The position numbers and the translations under genes are program-made. Positions 1 to 9,355 of a stretch of 64,000 bases of DNA are shown one piece after another. Source of the stretch: Bactrocera neohumeralis (taxonomy: Eukaryota; Arthropoda; Insecta; Diptera; Tephritidae); contig NW_026089623.1 of the NCBI RefSeq assembly GCF_024586455.1, forward strand, positions 10,450,204-10,514,203, written 5' to 3'. The notes under the pieces were generated by a model. That model had not been told where the DNA came from and made no database searches. It saw only the letters and a list, made by a program, of their open reading frames with translations. Numbering within the stretch: the stretch's first letter is position 1; each line of letters begins with the position of its first letter.

Positions 1-1
1 T

Positions 2-358
2 CATACAACCTTGAGGTCGCAGGTACTCTCCACTGACGATATTCGTTCACGCTATAAAATCAACAGCCTAGCTATACGTCGTCAAGTTGCTGACATAGTC
101 TTTTACTTTAAGGTTGCTAACAACCTAATTGATGCCCCAGAGATTCTTGGTAGTTTTGAGTTTGCTCCTACGGCATTCTCGCTGAGACATTCACGGAAAC
201 TTAAAACAATAAAGACACAGAAAAACTACGTCTTCCACGGACCTCACAACAGGATTGCTAACCATGTAAATTCACTTCACCAGAACATCGATTTCTATGG
301 AGGCTCCCTCAGTTCATTCATCTATAATATAAAGAACATACTCCTTCCATACCATTAA
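2..358 (+). pseudogene. LINE reverse transcriptase ORF, C-terminal end (partial)
   Basis: The frame is open from the window edge to the stop at 358, so the start lies outside the window. The roughly 119 residues match the C-terminal tail of CR1/jockey-group LINE polymerases. They show an RR..AD..F.FK..NN.ID.PE.L segment near residues 23-47, then an R-rich stretch and a final N..D.....L..F segment. This tail follows the reverse transcriptase domain and has no catalytic residue. A simple (TAAA)n tail follows about 110 bases later, as expected for a LINE 3' end. The family call comes from memory of LINE C-termini; the clade is uncertain. Confidence 0.65.
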
Positions 359-487
359 TTTGATCACTGTAATACAATTGCCCATATTATTATATATATT
401 TTTTTTTCTCTTTATTCTTTTACTTATAAAAGTAACTGTTGTATATTGCCGATTGGCGTTAATTTGTTAAATAAATAAATAAATAAT
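359..487 (+). mobile_element. LINE 3' UTR and (TAAA)n tail
   Basis: This short AT-rich stretch follows the LINE stop codon and ends in about five TAAA units at 465-486, which is the simple-repeat tail left by target-primed reverse transcription. The matching target duplication would lie outside the window. Confidence 0.55.
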
Positions 488-1492
488 TTTAATTTAGAAA
501 GAAGATATTTAGGCATTTGAAGCTGAATTTTTAATACATCGTTCTAATTCTCATCCATATACTATTTTTGATAATTTATTTTTCAATATTTAAGTTTTGC
601 ATTTTCCACACCACCCCAGAGGTTAGAAATAAAGCGCGTTACAGACTTTTTTAGGTGTTCGGTTCCCCGGTAGGCCTATTTTCACCCTTTCAACTTAAAA
701 AAAACATAATTAATAATTTACATAAAAATTTAAATAAAAATATTGCACAAAATAATTTAAAAATTAATAAAGATTTCTAAGCTCTCACAATAGATGCATC
801 CAAAATCCTACAACTCTATTAAATATAATAAAATTCAGAAGCTAACATTTAGAAGGGGGAGGTAGTTACCTATGTGAAATGCACAAAAATTTGATGTGCC
901 GAAAATGAGGGCTGGCTGCCTTTTTATTAAAAATTCTTAAAGAAAAATATGTTCTAATTCTTATAAAAAGTGTTTTAAAACGTCGGGTTGTGAATTTTCG
1001 CAGCAATTAAAAGGTTCTACAATTTTTAATATAAACTTTATTATTAACACTAACATGTATTCTTATTAAAAACTTCGACATATCTTTCTTTTCAAACTCA
1101 ATTTCCAATTGATGTTTTCCTATAACGGCTAACGAGTTGTCAATTTGTATATGTCAAACGACAAATTACCACCCAGGATTGTATCCTACTGCATGCAAAA
1201 ATTTGAAAAAACTGATTTAACATTAAATAACAACTAATATCCCAATAAAATTGAACAGATATGCACAGTAATTCAATATAATCACTTAAATAACGTAAAC
1301 ACTTGCATTATTTAATATCTTTTAAAGTCTCGGTCATCAATTTTAAAATTTATATGTAGTTTAAATGCTAACACAACACCCTAGTTACCATGAAAGTAGC
1401 AAAAAAAGTGTAACACAACACCCTAAGATTTTCTAGAGGTGAGTATATGTATGTAAACAAAGAAAAGGTTTATTACTGTATATACTGAGATT
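488..1492. other. AT-rich intergenic stretch, no gene seen
   Basis: No supportable coding frame. The only recognisable item is the block at 632-703, which is repeated in inverted orientation at 20211-20266 (listed separately). The rest is AT-rich sequence with short homopolymers. Confidence 0.6.
632..703 (-). repeat. Interspersed repeat, LTR-edge-like block, copy 1
   Basis: The block contains GCGCGTTAC, a T-run, GGTTCC, then GGCCTATTTTCACCC. The reverse complement of 20211-20266 reads almost the same. The second copy lies about 280 bases upstream of an errantivirus-type gag start, so this may be part of a degraded LTR of that family. The boundary is not defined here. Confidence 0.45.
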
Positions 1493-1939
1493 CGAACTAA
1501 GGACAAGTGTTGTATGCGCGTCACTCTTTTATAGCAGTGCAGTCAACTCGTGTCGGCTTCCGATTGGCTAATTCCGGTGGCGTGGCATCTTGGGTAATGT
1601 TATGCTTGTTGCTGTTGGTCACGTGGTGGCTGTACATTCTTGTACGATAATGCCCCTCCATGTGTTGATCACGTTGCACATGCGTGATGTGGTATTGGCT
1701 TGTGGGCACGTGGTGGCTGTACATTCTTGTACGATGATGCCCCTCCATGTGTTAATCACGTTGCACATGCGTGATGTGGTATTGGCTTGTTGTTGTTGGG
1801 CACGTGGTGGCTGTACATTCTTGTATAATGATGCCCCTCCATGTGTTTGTGTGCTTTGTTGGTGGTCTGTTGTTGCTATGTTGTATATATGTGTAGTTGT
1901 AGGTAATATGAGTCATACGTGTATGGCTGGGTGTTAACT
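1493..1939 (-). repeat. 3' LTR of errantivirus element 1 (truncated)
   Basis: From about 1493 to 1939 this matches the 5' LTR at 6850-7388. On the minus strand it starts AGTTAACACC, an errantivirus-type LTR start, directly after a purine tract. It carries two full tandem units beginning CACGTGGTGG (1620, 1707) plus a last partial one at 1801. To the left of 1493 similarity to the other LTR is lost, so the outer roughly 130 bases are missing or replaced. Small open frames across it are repeat artefacts. Confidence 0.85.
1620..1860. repeat. 87-base tandem repeat in the 3' LTR
   Basis: Units start at 1620, 1707 and 1801 (spacings 87 and 94) with CACGTGGTGGCTGTACATTC. Each holds the E-box-like CACGTG and ends near CGTGATGTGGTATTGGC. 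The partner LTR has one more unit. Confidence 0.9.
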
Positions 1940-1952
1940 CCCCCCTCCTCCG
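1940..1952 (-). other. Polypurine tract of errantivirus element 1
   Basis: On the minus strand this reads GGAGGAGGGGGG immediately before the AGTTAACACC start of the 3' LTR, which is the position and composition of a plus-strand priming tract. Confidence 0.8.
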
Positions 1953-1984
1953 GTGAAAAGATCTCCTGATCTTTTTATACGCTA

Positions 1985-3060
1985 GTTGTGGCGTCCTTTT
2001 TGATGAGATGTTCCATACCTTGTTGTTTTAATATTTCTAATAATATTAGTTTGAGTGTTTTACATTTCATAATTGCATAATATAACTTAAATCCTAGATA
2101 TAACATTATTCCTAATACAATAATTACTGCTATTGTTATTAGAGTGTTTTTTATTGGGTGTTCTTCATAAGGAATTAATAACTTATGAAATTTCTGTATA
2201 TTATTAAATTTATATTTAGTATCTGTTACTAAAGTTTCTAAGATTTCAATATTTTCTTGTCCTTATGATAGGATATATTGTTTTATTTCTTCATTTTGAT
2301 TATGAAATATTTCATTATTAATTTTTGTTTCATTTGTAAATTGTATCAAGTATGTTCCCTCGTAAGTTTCGTTATTTACTCGATTTATTCCACTAATTAG
2401 TACACTACCTTTACTGATTTCTTTAATTTCTTCGTTATTTTCTTCTACCGTTTTACATTGAGCTTGTAAGTTTGATAATATAGGGATTGTACAGTTATCG
2501 ATTTTGTTTTCTTTACATATATATTTGGATAAAATATTGTTACATTTGTCGATTCTTTTGATTCCACTTGCAGTATTCTAATTCTTTGTGAATTTCCTGC
2601 AACATTGTGTGTTGGGTAATTGTTTTATAGTTGAATGATTTTAACAGTTTCTCGAAATGGATGTTGATCAATCTTTGTTTGTTATTATTTCCTATAATGT
2701 CGTTAATTTTTTTTTTAATGTCTACCATGTCGTAATGGTCTGGTACTCCTGTAACAAAGCTAAATTCTGATCCTAAAAAATTTAAACTTCTAGGTTTTCT
2801 TCTGGTTTTTTTAATATATCAATTCTATTAATTAATGCAGTTTCCTTTGCTAATCCTGCAGTGCCTTGCATTGAGTCATAAAATGAGTCGTAGCATGATA
2901 AGATTTTGGTTAAATTAATCATGTGGAATAGGTAATCTGAATTTTCGTAGATGTAACTGGGATACGTTTCTGTTAGCAAGTATTTTTTATTTTCCACATT
3001 GGTCACTTGTAGCGCTGTTGCTTCCTTTCCGAGGATCATTATTACAATCGTGCGATACAT
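1985..3060 (-). pseudogene. Errantivirus env remnant, element 1
   Basis: This region follows integrase on the minus strand and matches the gypsy-type envelope glycoprotein in overall pattern. The part at 3060-2782 resembles the surface-subunit end. It is followed by a basic segment of furin-site type in another frame near 2785-2805. A PDHYDMV-like segment and an NNNKQ heptad-rich stretch (2740-2540) follow, and then a C-terminal stretch with hydrophobic runs down to about 1990. The frame shifts at least once near 2790, and several stops lie between 2540 and 1990, so no full protein can be made. Element 2 has a homologous segment at 52169-52560. Confidence 0.75.
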
Positions 3061-3331
3061 TTCTAATGTTGTCTTTGTGTATTATTTTATTTTTTGTAGT
3101 TAACACTGTATTTTCTTTGTCTTCTTTAACGATGTGTTTAATGTATCTTTTATTATATTTTCCACGTCTCCTAGTTTTTTCGTAAATTGTTTGTCCGGGT
3201 TTAAATTCTTTTAGAGTTCTTTTCTTGTTTTGGTATTCTAGCATTTGTTGCTGTTTTTGTTCAATATTATTTTTCACTGTTTCACTAGTATCCTTGTTGA
3301 AAAGAAGATCGACTGGCTTCCTTTGTGTCAC
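2987..3331 (-). pseudogene. Errantivirus integrase C-terminal domain, element 1
   Basis: A 114-residue open frame. Its middle part (KRYIKHIV... VLTTKNKIIHKDNIRN) is the small C-terminal fold of gypsy-group integrases, which ends with a K/H..NIR motif. The last residues run on past the usual end into the env overlap, as in errantiviruses. A frame break separates it from the catalytic core at 3424-3756. Confidence 0.7.
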
Positions 3332-3423
3332 TGAGTGTATGGTTTGGTTATATTCCTTGATGGCAGGAAAGATTTGTTCTTCCGTCGTAGATTTTTTATC
3401 CTGAGCTAAAGTGCGAGCTATCT

Positions 3424-3756
3424 CTAGAATGGTAGAGTGTAACCGTTCAACTTGCGCGTTGAATGATTATTTGCCGTACGCGTGTGCTTTATTTGTAGTT
3501 CGTTTAGCATAGCTGTCGTACCAATACCAACGAATATGTTTTCGTTGTCTGTCATCACTTCGGTACAGTTCGGAAATACTTGGCATAATACTTCTTCGAA
3601 TATTTCGTGAAAATGTCTTTTTGTATAAAGTTTACGAAAATATGCATATTTCGTATGTCTGTCAATACATGACAAGAAATTTCTGCCGTTTATGTAGAAT
3701 ATATCTGCATGTATTGATGTACCTGGTGCCTGCGGTGTTGGTGTTTTACCTAACAA
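3424..3756 (-). pseudogene. Errantivirus integrase catalytic core, element 1
   Basis: A 110-residue frame of the retroviral integrase fold (rve). An H.D.F...G..FL..ID..TKYA stretch carries the first Asp and a T/S-D-N segment (VMTDNENIF) the second. The sequence then runs into a frame break where the catalytic Glu and its HSTxNGQxER-like context should lie; the same context is better kept in element 2 at 53653-53874. Integrase would join the cDNA to host DNA. Confidence 0.75.
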
Positions 3757-3792
3757 TTGTTTTACTGGATGTCTTTCGTATTTATTCTCTGT

Positions 3793-4312
3793 TCAGTTAA
3801 TGCAATTCTTTACTACGTTTTCTGTATCTTTCTTGAGTGTTGGCCAATAGCATGTTTCTAATATCTCTTTATAGTTATTGAACGCGTTTCTATGTGCTCT
3901 TTTGTGCGTAAAGTCTAAAATGTTCTCTCTATCTATTTGTTCAGTGATGTCATGTAGTTTAGTGTGTGTGAATACTTTGAAGTAGGTGGAAAATATGTTA
4001 GCTATTTTTTCTTTTATGTTATGCCACGTTTCTAGGTTTGTGTGAAACGCTGTCACTATTTTTGGTTTCATTATTTGTTTTAACGTTTGTATCATATATT
4101 CTTCGGTATTATATTTTATTTCAAAGCGCTCGTGTCGCGGAAATATGGTTGTCGCGGTTTTTTTCATTTACCTGTGTTAAAATTATTTGTGTTCTAAAGA
4201 AATTTAATGGTTTCGTTACCATTTTTATGTTTCGTAATGCTGAGGATTCTGCTGAGTGAATTGACGTGTCGGACATTGTATTTACTTCGCGCGATAATGC
4301 GTCAGCTACCAC
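3793..4312 (-). pseudogene. RNase H end and integrase zinc-binding region, element 1
   Basis: Two overlapping frames, 4312-4121 and 4167-3793. The first begins VADALSREV, the conserved tail of the gypsy RNase H domain. The second holds an H...H...C..C-like HHCC integrase N-terminus with AHRN..N....I...CYWP then V..C. They overlap out of frame, so one or more indels separate RNase H from integrase. Confidence 0.65.
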
Positions 4313-4975
4313 GTTCTCGTGTCCTGGTTTATACTTAAGTTTCGCGCCGTATTCCTCTATTAGATTTTTCCATCTCTTTAGTTTAGTATTCGGATTTTTT
4401 TCCGATATTGAAAATATTAGGGATTGGTGATCTGTATAGATGGTTGAGTCTGCTATACCGTATAAATAGTTCCTTAATTTTTATAATGGCCAAATTATGG
4501 CTAACATCTCCTTTTCGTTAGTGGAGTAATTTTGCTCAGTTGTCGTAATGTTCTAGATATAAAAGATATTGGGTTTTTCCCCTGGCTCAGTACTGCTCCT
4601 ATTGCATAGTTACTGGCATCTGTAGTTAAATCAAATCCTTTCTCAAAGTCAGGTTGATAAAGTTCTATTTTTTCCTTTAATTTATTTTTTTATTTCTTCA
4701 ATTGCTCCTAGTGCTTCTTTGTCTAAGTTAATTTTCACTTTTGTGCTTTTATTTTTCGATATACTACCGTTTTCTCCCTTTAAGTAAATCGTTAATGGCT
4801 TGCATATATGTGCGAAGTTCTTCACGAATTTCCTGTAGTAGGAGGCTAATCCTAAAAATGACCTTATTCCTTTTAGTGTTTCCGGTGTTTTAAACCTATC
4901 TATAGCGTCTATTTTCCCTGGGTCTACTGTAATCCTTCCGTTATTTATTATGTGTCCCAGAAATTCGGTTTTAGT
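4313..4975 (-). pseudogene. Reverse transcriptase C-terminus and RNase H, element 1 (stops)
   Basis: Minus-strand translation keeps RNase H-like pieces: a DASNYAIGA-type start near 4600, N..YSTNEKEML near 4530, and a YRKFV..FA..C.PLT connection segment near 4820. Several stops and shifts break it. The same pieces recur in element 2 at 57400-58093. It would have degraded the RNA strand during cDNA synthesis. Confidence 0.6.
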
Positions 4976-6427
4976 TTAGAAAAAATTTGATTTTTCCTCC
5001 GAGATTTTCATATTGGCTGCTTGTAGCGTATGCACAATATTTGTGATGTCTTTAATATGTTGTTCTGGGTTAGCAGAGTAAATTAGAACATCGTCGATAT
5101 ATACATATGCACATTTTCCAATAAATGGTCTCAGAATATCGTCCACACATCTCTGAAATGAAGCTGGAGCATCCTGTAGGCCGATTGGTAGGCGAAGGAA
5201 CTCATATTTTGCCCCATTGACTGAAAATGCAGTCTTCTCCCTGTCTCCTGGTTTAATCATTATTTGGTGAAATCCAGACTCTAGATCTAATGTTGTAAAG
5301 TATCTTGCCTTACCTAAACTCTGCAATGTCATTGTTATATCCGGTATGGGATATCTATCTGGTATTGTCTGCTTGTTTAATTTTTGAAAGTCTATAACCA
5401 TTCTTTTCTTTGGTTTTCCTTCCTCCTCTATACCCTTTTTTGACACTGTCCATATTGGTGAATTATATGGGCTTTTACTTTCCCTAATTATTTCATTCTT
5501 TAAAATTTTTTGTATTTCCTTCTCGACAAACTCCTGATCTGCATTTGGATAGGGATATTGTCGTAACCAAACAGGTTCTCTGGTTTCAGTCCTGATCTCT
5601 GCTTGTATTGTGGTAGTAAAGGGTAAAATTTCATTATTATAGTTATTTTCCATTAACTCCTTAATTTCTTTTTCATAAGTTTTGTCTCCTATCGTATAGT
5701 TTATTTGTTCCTTTTTTAATTCTGCTGTTTCTTCAAAAGTTATTGAATACTCAAATAAGTCTAGCTTGGTTTTCATTTTTCGTAAAGCATCTCCTCCTAA
5801 TATTATGTCGAATTCTTTTAAGTCTACTGTTTCGTAAAAATCTATGTCAAACCCTACAAGATTGATTTCCTTCTTGTGAGTAACTGTTGATGTTTCATGC
5901 AATGTATTGAATCTAATGGGTTTTGTTAATTTAATTCTTTCCGCAAAGGGATAACTTTTATTCACGTAACTACTGGTCGCACCTGAATCTATTAAAATAT
6001 GCACGAATCTTCCATCTGGTGCAGTACGTCTAAGCGTTGGAAGACCGTGGTATCTTATCAAAAAATACTTTTGTACCTTACGACTATTATTTTCATAACT
6101 TACGCTAGGCGCTTCATTGTAGAGTGATTCTGCATCATTTTCCTGTGCGTCGTTTGTATGGTTCATGCGTAATGTTTTCCTTTGGTGTGCTTTAGAGGTT
6201 TCGTCTCTATCCCGTTTAAACTGATTACCTACTCTCTGCATTGCTGTTCTGAATCGGTTTGGTGTCTGCCTTGGTTCCTGTTGTATGTGTTGCGGTGCAG
6301 GACTATACGGTTGTCTTCTGAATCTTATAGATGAAGGATCTATCTCCATAGGTTCTACTGATTGCATTACTTGTTGAGGTGCATACATTTTGGCTGGGAT
6401 CTTTGTTGGTTTTGTGGGTTTTGCCAC
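4976..6427 (-). CDS. Errantivirus gag end, protease and reverse transcriptase (483 residues, element 1)
   Basis: This is the longest open frame of element 1. Residues 1-110 are a basic Pro/Gln/Arg-rich gag C-terminus. A retropepsin motif LIDSGATSSYV lies near residues 147-157. The reverse transcriptase follows from about residue 300 to the end, with RMVIDFQKLN, FTTLDLESGFHQI (first catalytic Asp), LPIGLQDAPASFQR and YVYIDDVL, the Y-x-DD box as YIDD. The frame stops right after the palm, where thumb and RNase H should follow, so the product is cut short. The start at 6427 is the first ATG; the true protein would continue from gag by frameshift. Confidence 0.8.
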   Translation of the reverse strand: MAKPTKPTKIPAKMYAPQQVMQSVEPMEIDPSSIRFRRQPYSPAPQHIQQEPRQTPNRFRTAMQRVGNQFKRDRDETSKAHQRKTLRMNHTNDAQENDAESLYNEAPSVSYENNSRKVQKYFLIRYHGLPTLRRTAPDGRFVHILIDSGATSSYVNKSYPFAERIKLTKPIRFNTLHETSTVTHKKEINLVGFDIDFYETVDLKEFDIILGGDALRKMKTKLDLFEYSITFEETAELKKEQINYTIGDKTYEKEIKELMENNYNNEILPFTTTIQAEIRTETREPVWLRQYPYPNADQEFVEKEIQKILKNEIIRESKSPYNSPIWTVSKKGIEEEGKPKKRMVIDFQKLNKQTIPDRYPIPDITMTLQSLGKARYFTTLDLESGFHQIMIKPGDREKTAFSVNGAKYEFLRLPIGLQDAPASFQRCVDDILRPFIGKCAYVYIDDVLIYSANPEQHIKDITNIVHTLQAANMKISEEKSNFF

Positions 6428-6432
6428 TGCTG

Positions 6433-6678
6433 TTAATTACGTTGTTGCACCCTGGGTAAGTACAGCGCATTTTTTGTGGCTGAGCTCCTTAGTCCTGCGA
6501 TAAAGGTTCTTACTGCTTTCATCTGGACTTCCTTGGATAGAGCACTGATCACATATTCGTTTTTATGTGTCATCTCTATTTTGGACAAAACTACATTAAG
6601 TGCCTGATTTAGCTGGTCGTAGTATATGTGTAGAGGTTTCTCTGCTTGCCTGATTCTCTGTCGCGAAGGATTTTTCAC
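6433..6678 (-). pseudogene. Errantivirus gag remnant, element 1
   Basis: An 81-residue frame resembling the middle of an errantivirus gag capsid region (EKPLHIYYDQLNQ ... VRTFIAGLRSS). The element 3 gag at 20853-21224 has the equivalent VNKKLT ... LRIFITGLNAP. Only about 20 bases separate it from the primer-binding site, so the leader and roughly the first half of gag are deleted. Confidence 0.7.
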
Positions 6679-6696
6679 CGAATCCTTTTAGTGACC

Positions 6697-6715
6697 GGTC
6701 CCTACTCGGTCGCCA
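6697..6715 (-). other. tRNA primer-binding site of errantivirus element 1
   Basis: On the minus strand TGGCGACCGAGTAGGGACC starts immediately after the inner LTR edge (ending TTAAT). TGGCGACCG starts like the tRNA-Arg-type primer sites of some gypsy-group elements. The exact tRNA was not matched. Confidence 0.75.
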
Positions 6716-7388
6716 ATTAAGAATAGTTTTTAATTATTCTTTAAAAATGTATTTCTCTTGGATTCCTCCAAGGTTTCTTTATTCAAATATATGTACATAT
6801 ATAAGTTTACACCATGAACAATAATATACAACAGGCTATGCCTAAGATTATATTAGAACTAAGGACAAGTGTTGTATGCGCGTCACTCTTTTATAGCAGT
6901 GCAGTCAACTCGTGTCGGCTTCCGATTGGCTAATTCAGGTGGCGTGGCAACTTGGGTAATGTTATGCTTGTTGCTGTTGGTCACGTGGTGGCTGTACATT
7001 CTTGTACGATGATGCCCCTCCATGTGTTGATCACGTTGCACATGCGTGATGTGGTATTGGCTTGTGGGCACGTGGTGGCTGTACATTCTTGTACGATGAT
7101 GCCCCTCCATGTGTTGATCACGTTGCACATGCGTGATGTGGTATTGGCTTGTGGGCACGTGGTGGCTGTACATTCTTGTACGATGATGCCCCTCCATGTG
7201 TTAATCACGTTGCACATGCGTGATGTGGTATTGGCTTGTTGTTGTTGGGCACGTGGTGGCTGTACATTCTTGTATAATGATGCCCCTCCATGTGTTTGTG
7301 TGCTTTGTTGGTGGTCTGTTGTTGCTATGTTGTATATATGTGTAGTTGTAGGTAATATGAGTCATACGTGTATGGCTGGGTGTTAGCT
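6716..7388 (-). repeat. 5' LTR of errantivirus element 1
   Basis: 673 bases. Minus-strand ends are AGCTAACACC at the outer edge and CTTAAT next to the primer-binding site. It matches the 3' LTR closely from about 6850 but has three full 87-base tandem units (6982, 7069, 7156) plus one at 7250. The LTR should hold the promoter and polyadenylation signal. Confidence 0.88.
6982..7310. repeat. 87-base tandem repeat in the 5' LTR
   Basis: Units begin at 6982, 7069, 7156 and 7250 (spacings 87, 87, 94) with CACGTGGTGG. This is one unit more than in the partner LTR. All open frames across it on both strands are by-products of the repeat. Confidence 0.92.
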
Positions 7389-8139
7389 ACAGCGTTCGGT
7401 TTGTATATCATCCCCTAAACACTGATTTACTCTAGTGCACTTCTGTTCTATGTATTTCAAATACATATGTTTGTATACACATGTATGTATGTATATATGT
7501 ACATATGTTATATGTATAATGGAAATTCCATCGATTACATACATACAACAAATGTATGTATATAGGTATGTACGTTCTCGATGGAATTTCCATTGTTTAC
7601 GCTCCGAAAATTTGTAACATGCGCACATTGTGAAATCTGATACATTTTTTGCAACACATGATTAAAATCAGTCCAGCAGAAAATTGTTGTTGTTTGCTGT
7701 ACTCATAGATTTACCCATAGAGTTACTCGAAGATTTACTAATAGTTTACCCAAAGTTTCATTTCAATTCAAACAATCGTCGGAACGCTATGAACTGACAT
7801 GATACGATTGCAAACGAAGCCAGCCATACGTTTACACGATCGTGATTGCCGAAGAACAGATTGTTCATGTTGCATCAGGTCAGTTGACGCTGGCGGCAAT
7901 ACGAATTGATTAACAATGTTGTCTATGCTGAACTGAATTGATTTGATTGTGTTTTTGGCACGACTGTTTGTTCTGATTTTATCATACTCGTTGCAGCTCT
8001 GTGGTACAAAGTGACATTTTCAGCGGTCAATCCTAAAAAAATTCAAGGCGGCACACCAAATAAAAATAAAACGGCAACAGATTTGCCATACTAAGCAATT
8101 GTTCATGCGAATGGTTCGATGCGAAGGGTACCACTACAG
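7389..8139. other. No gene seen; inverted repeat and TATG-rich DNA
   Basis: The stretch begins with ATG/TATG-rich low-complexity sequence (7440-7580). It includes a 17-base inverted repeat: AATGGAAATTCCATCGA at 7518-7534 and its exact complement at 7578-7594. From about 7800 onward it may be decayed 5' sequence of the jockey-type LINE that becomes readable at 8140. Confidence 0.5.
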
Positions 8140-8853
8140 TCGTTAATGCCAAATAACCTCCAATATATTGCACTAGCGTAGCAGTAATACTCTTGTTGCT
8201 AAATTAAATGAAATTGTAGGTACTAACGATTTTCATGTAGTGCCTATGAAAAAAGGCAATATAAATGAAACAAAAATTCAGTCCTACACTGAAAAAATTT
8301 GTATGGAAATCGTTAAATTTTTGTCAAGTAAAAACAAGAACTATTATTCGTATCAACTAAAGAGCTCTTAGAGCCTAGTTGTTGTAATTAATGATATAAA
8401 GTCCGCCGTAGACTCTAGTCAAAGAAATATTGGAAGAATGCGGTTTTGGTATTAAAACTGTTGTTAATATATTTAATAGAAACAAAGTACCACAGCCAAT
8501 GATCAAAATTGAATTGTTGCCGAATTCCAATCAACTTAAAAAAATTTAAACCTTATACGATGGGTTATCTGAAATATTTGCTGCATCCTAGAGTAACTGT
8601 TGAAGAACCACATAAAAGAAACGGTCCGGTACAATGTACTAACTGCCAAGAATATGGGCATACTAAATCATATTGCACTCTACGCAGTGTTTGTGTGGTA
8701 TGCGGTGATTTATATCCCACTTCTAAATGAAACTATAATTATAAATCTTACACAATGTATGACACAATTTACATCTACCATGGAAAACATGATCCAAGAC
8801 TTAGTAAAATCACAAAATCAAATGCTGCAAAATTTATTAAATAAACAATGAGC
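8140..8853 (+). pseudogene. Jockey-type LINE ORF1 (gag-like, CCHC knuckles), broken
   Basis: The translation is recognisable across three frames. It runs PPPIY near 8150, then NEIVGTNDFHVVPMKKG, KIQSYTEKIC and TVVNIFNRNK. Next comes the nucleic-acid-binding zone at 8620-8730 with VQCTNCQEYGHTKSYC, a CCHC knuckle, and the start of a second (CVVCGDLYP). This is the usual jockey ORF1 layout. It binds element RNA in the ribonucleoprotein. Its C-terminus (ending QNLLNKQ) stops at 8851, and the stop overlaps the ORF2 ATG at 8848 as ATGA. At least one stop and two frameshifts disable it. Confidence 0.75.
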
Positions 8854-9145
8854 TTACTAAATATCTGTATGTGGAATGGTATCGGTGGTGACCAACACAA
8901 ATTAGAGATTATTAGATTTCTATTTGAAAAAAAATATAGATGTAATGCTTATATCAGAAATTCATCTAACAATTAAAAATAATTTCAATATACCGGGATT
9001 TACAAATGTTGCAAATCATCCGGATGGAAAAGCGCATGGTGGCACGGCAGTGTTGGGTTGAAATCATTTAAACCACTATACTCTAGAATCTTGCTACACC
9101 ACAGTTACAAGCTACAACAATATCACTAAAAAATTGGGCTATATA
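8848..9145 (+). pseudogene. Jockey-type LINE ORF2 endonuclease, 5' part
   Basis: Starts at the ATG that overlaps the ORF1 stop. It reads LLNICMWN.IG.DQHKLEIIRF with the active-site Asn context of an AP-like endonuclease. After a frameshift it continues with DVMLISEIHLT (catalytic Glu) and IPGFTNVANHPDGKAHGGTAVL. It is cut at 9145 by the Harbinger/LINE insertions and resumes at 12890. The domain would nick target DNA. Confidence 0.75.
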
Positions 9146-9176
9146 CAGGCAGGTTCTGGAATTCACTTCCGAGTGA
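9146..9176 (+). repeat. Left terminal inverted repeat of Harbinger
   Basis: CAGGCAGGTTCTGGAAT is followed by TCACTTCCGAGTGA. The first 17 bases are perfectly inverted at the right end. Confidence 0.9.
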
Positions 9177-9355
9177 ATATCTAACAAATTCGTTTTCAAT
9201 CCGACATTTGGTGTTCTGTGTTTCACTTTCACAAATTCAATTCCACATTTTTTCTAAAATGAATTCCGAGTGAATACGCATGTTCTGGAAAACGAATTCA
9301 CAAGAAAAATGTCGGTTAGCATTCACTTCAGTTCGAAATTGTGAATTTGGTGCGA

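Larger units (their letters stand above)
1493..7388 (-). mobile_element. Errantivirus-like (gypsy/Ty3 group) LTR retrotransposon, element 1
   Basis: Read on the minus strand the order is 5' LTR (6716-7388), primer-binding site, gag remnant, protease, reverse transcriptase, RNase H, integrase, env remnant, polypurine tract and 3' LTR (1493-1939). An env reading frame after pol is the mark of errantiviruses, the insect endogenous retroviruses. The internal part is only about 4.8 kb because most of gag and the 5' leader are gone. Stops and frameshifts break pol and env, so this copy cannot be autonomous. No clear target duplication is visible, because the outer end of the 3' LTR is truncated or diverged near 1490. 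Confidence 0.88.

Noticed and set aside
1521..1937. Open frames with repeated His/Arg/Met or Val/Cys motifs on both strands of the LTR
   Set aside because: They are translations of the 87-base tandem repeat; a multiple-of-three unit stays open on both strands and matches no protein.
1600..7310. Tandem repeats considered as a CRISPR array
   Set aside because: Units are 87 bases and adjacent with no variable spacers, and the genome is eukaryotic.
6883..7386. Similar repetitive open frames of 78-144 codons in the 5' LTR
   Set aside because: Same tandem repeat in the partner LTR; not coding.
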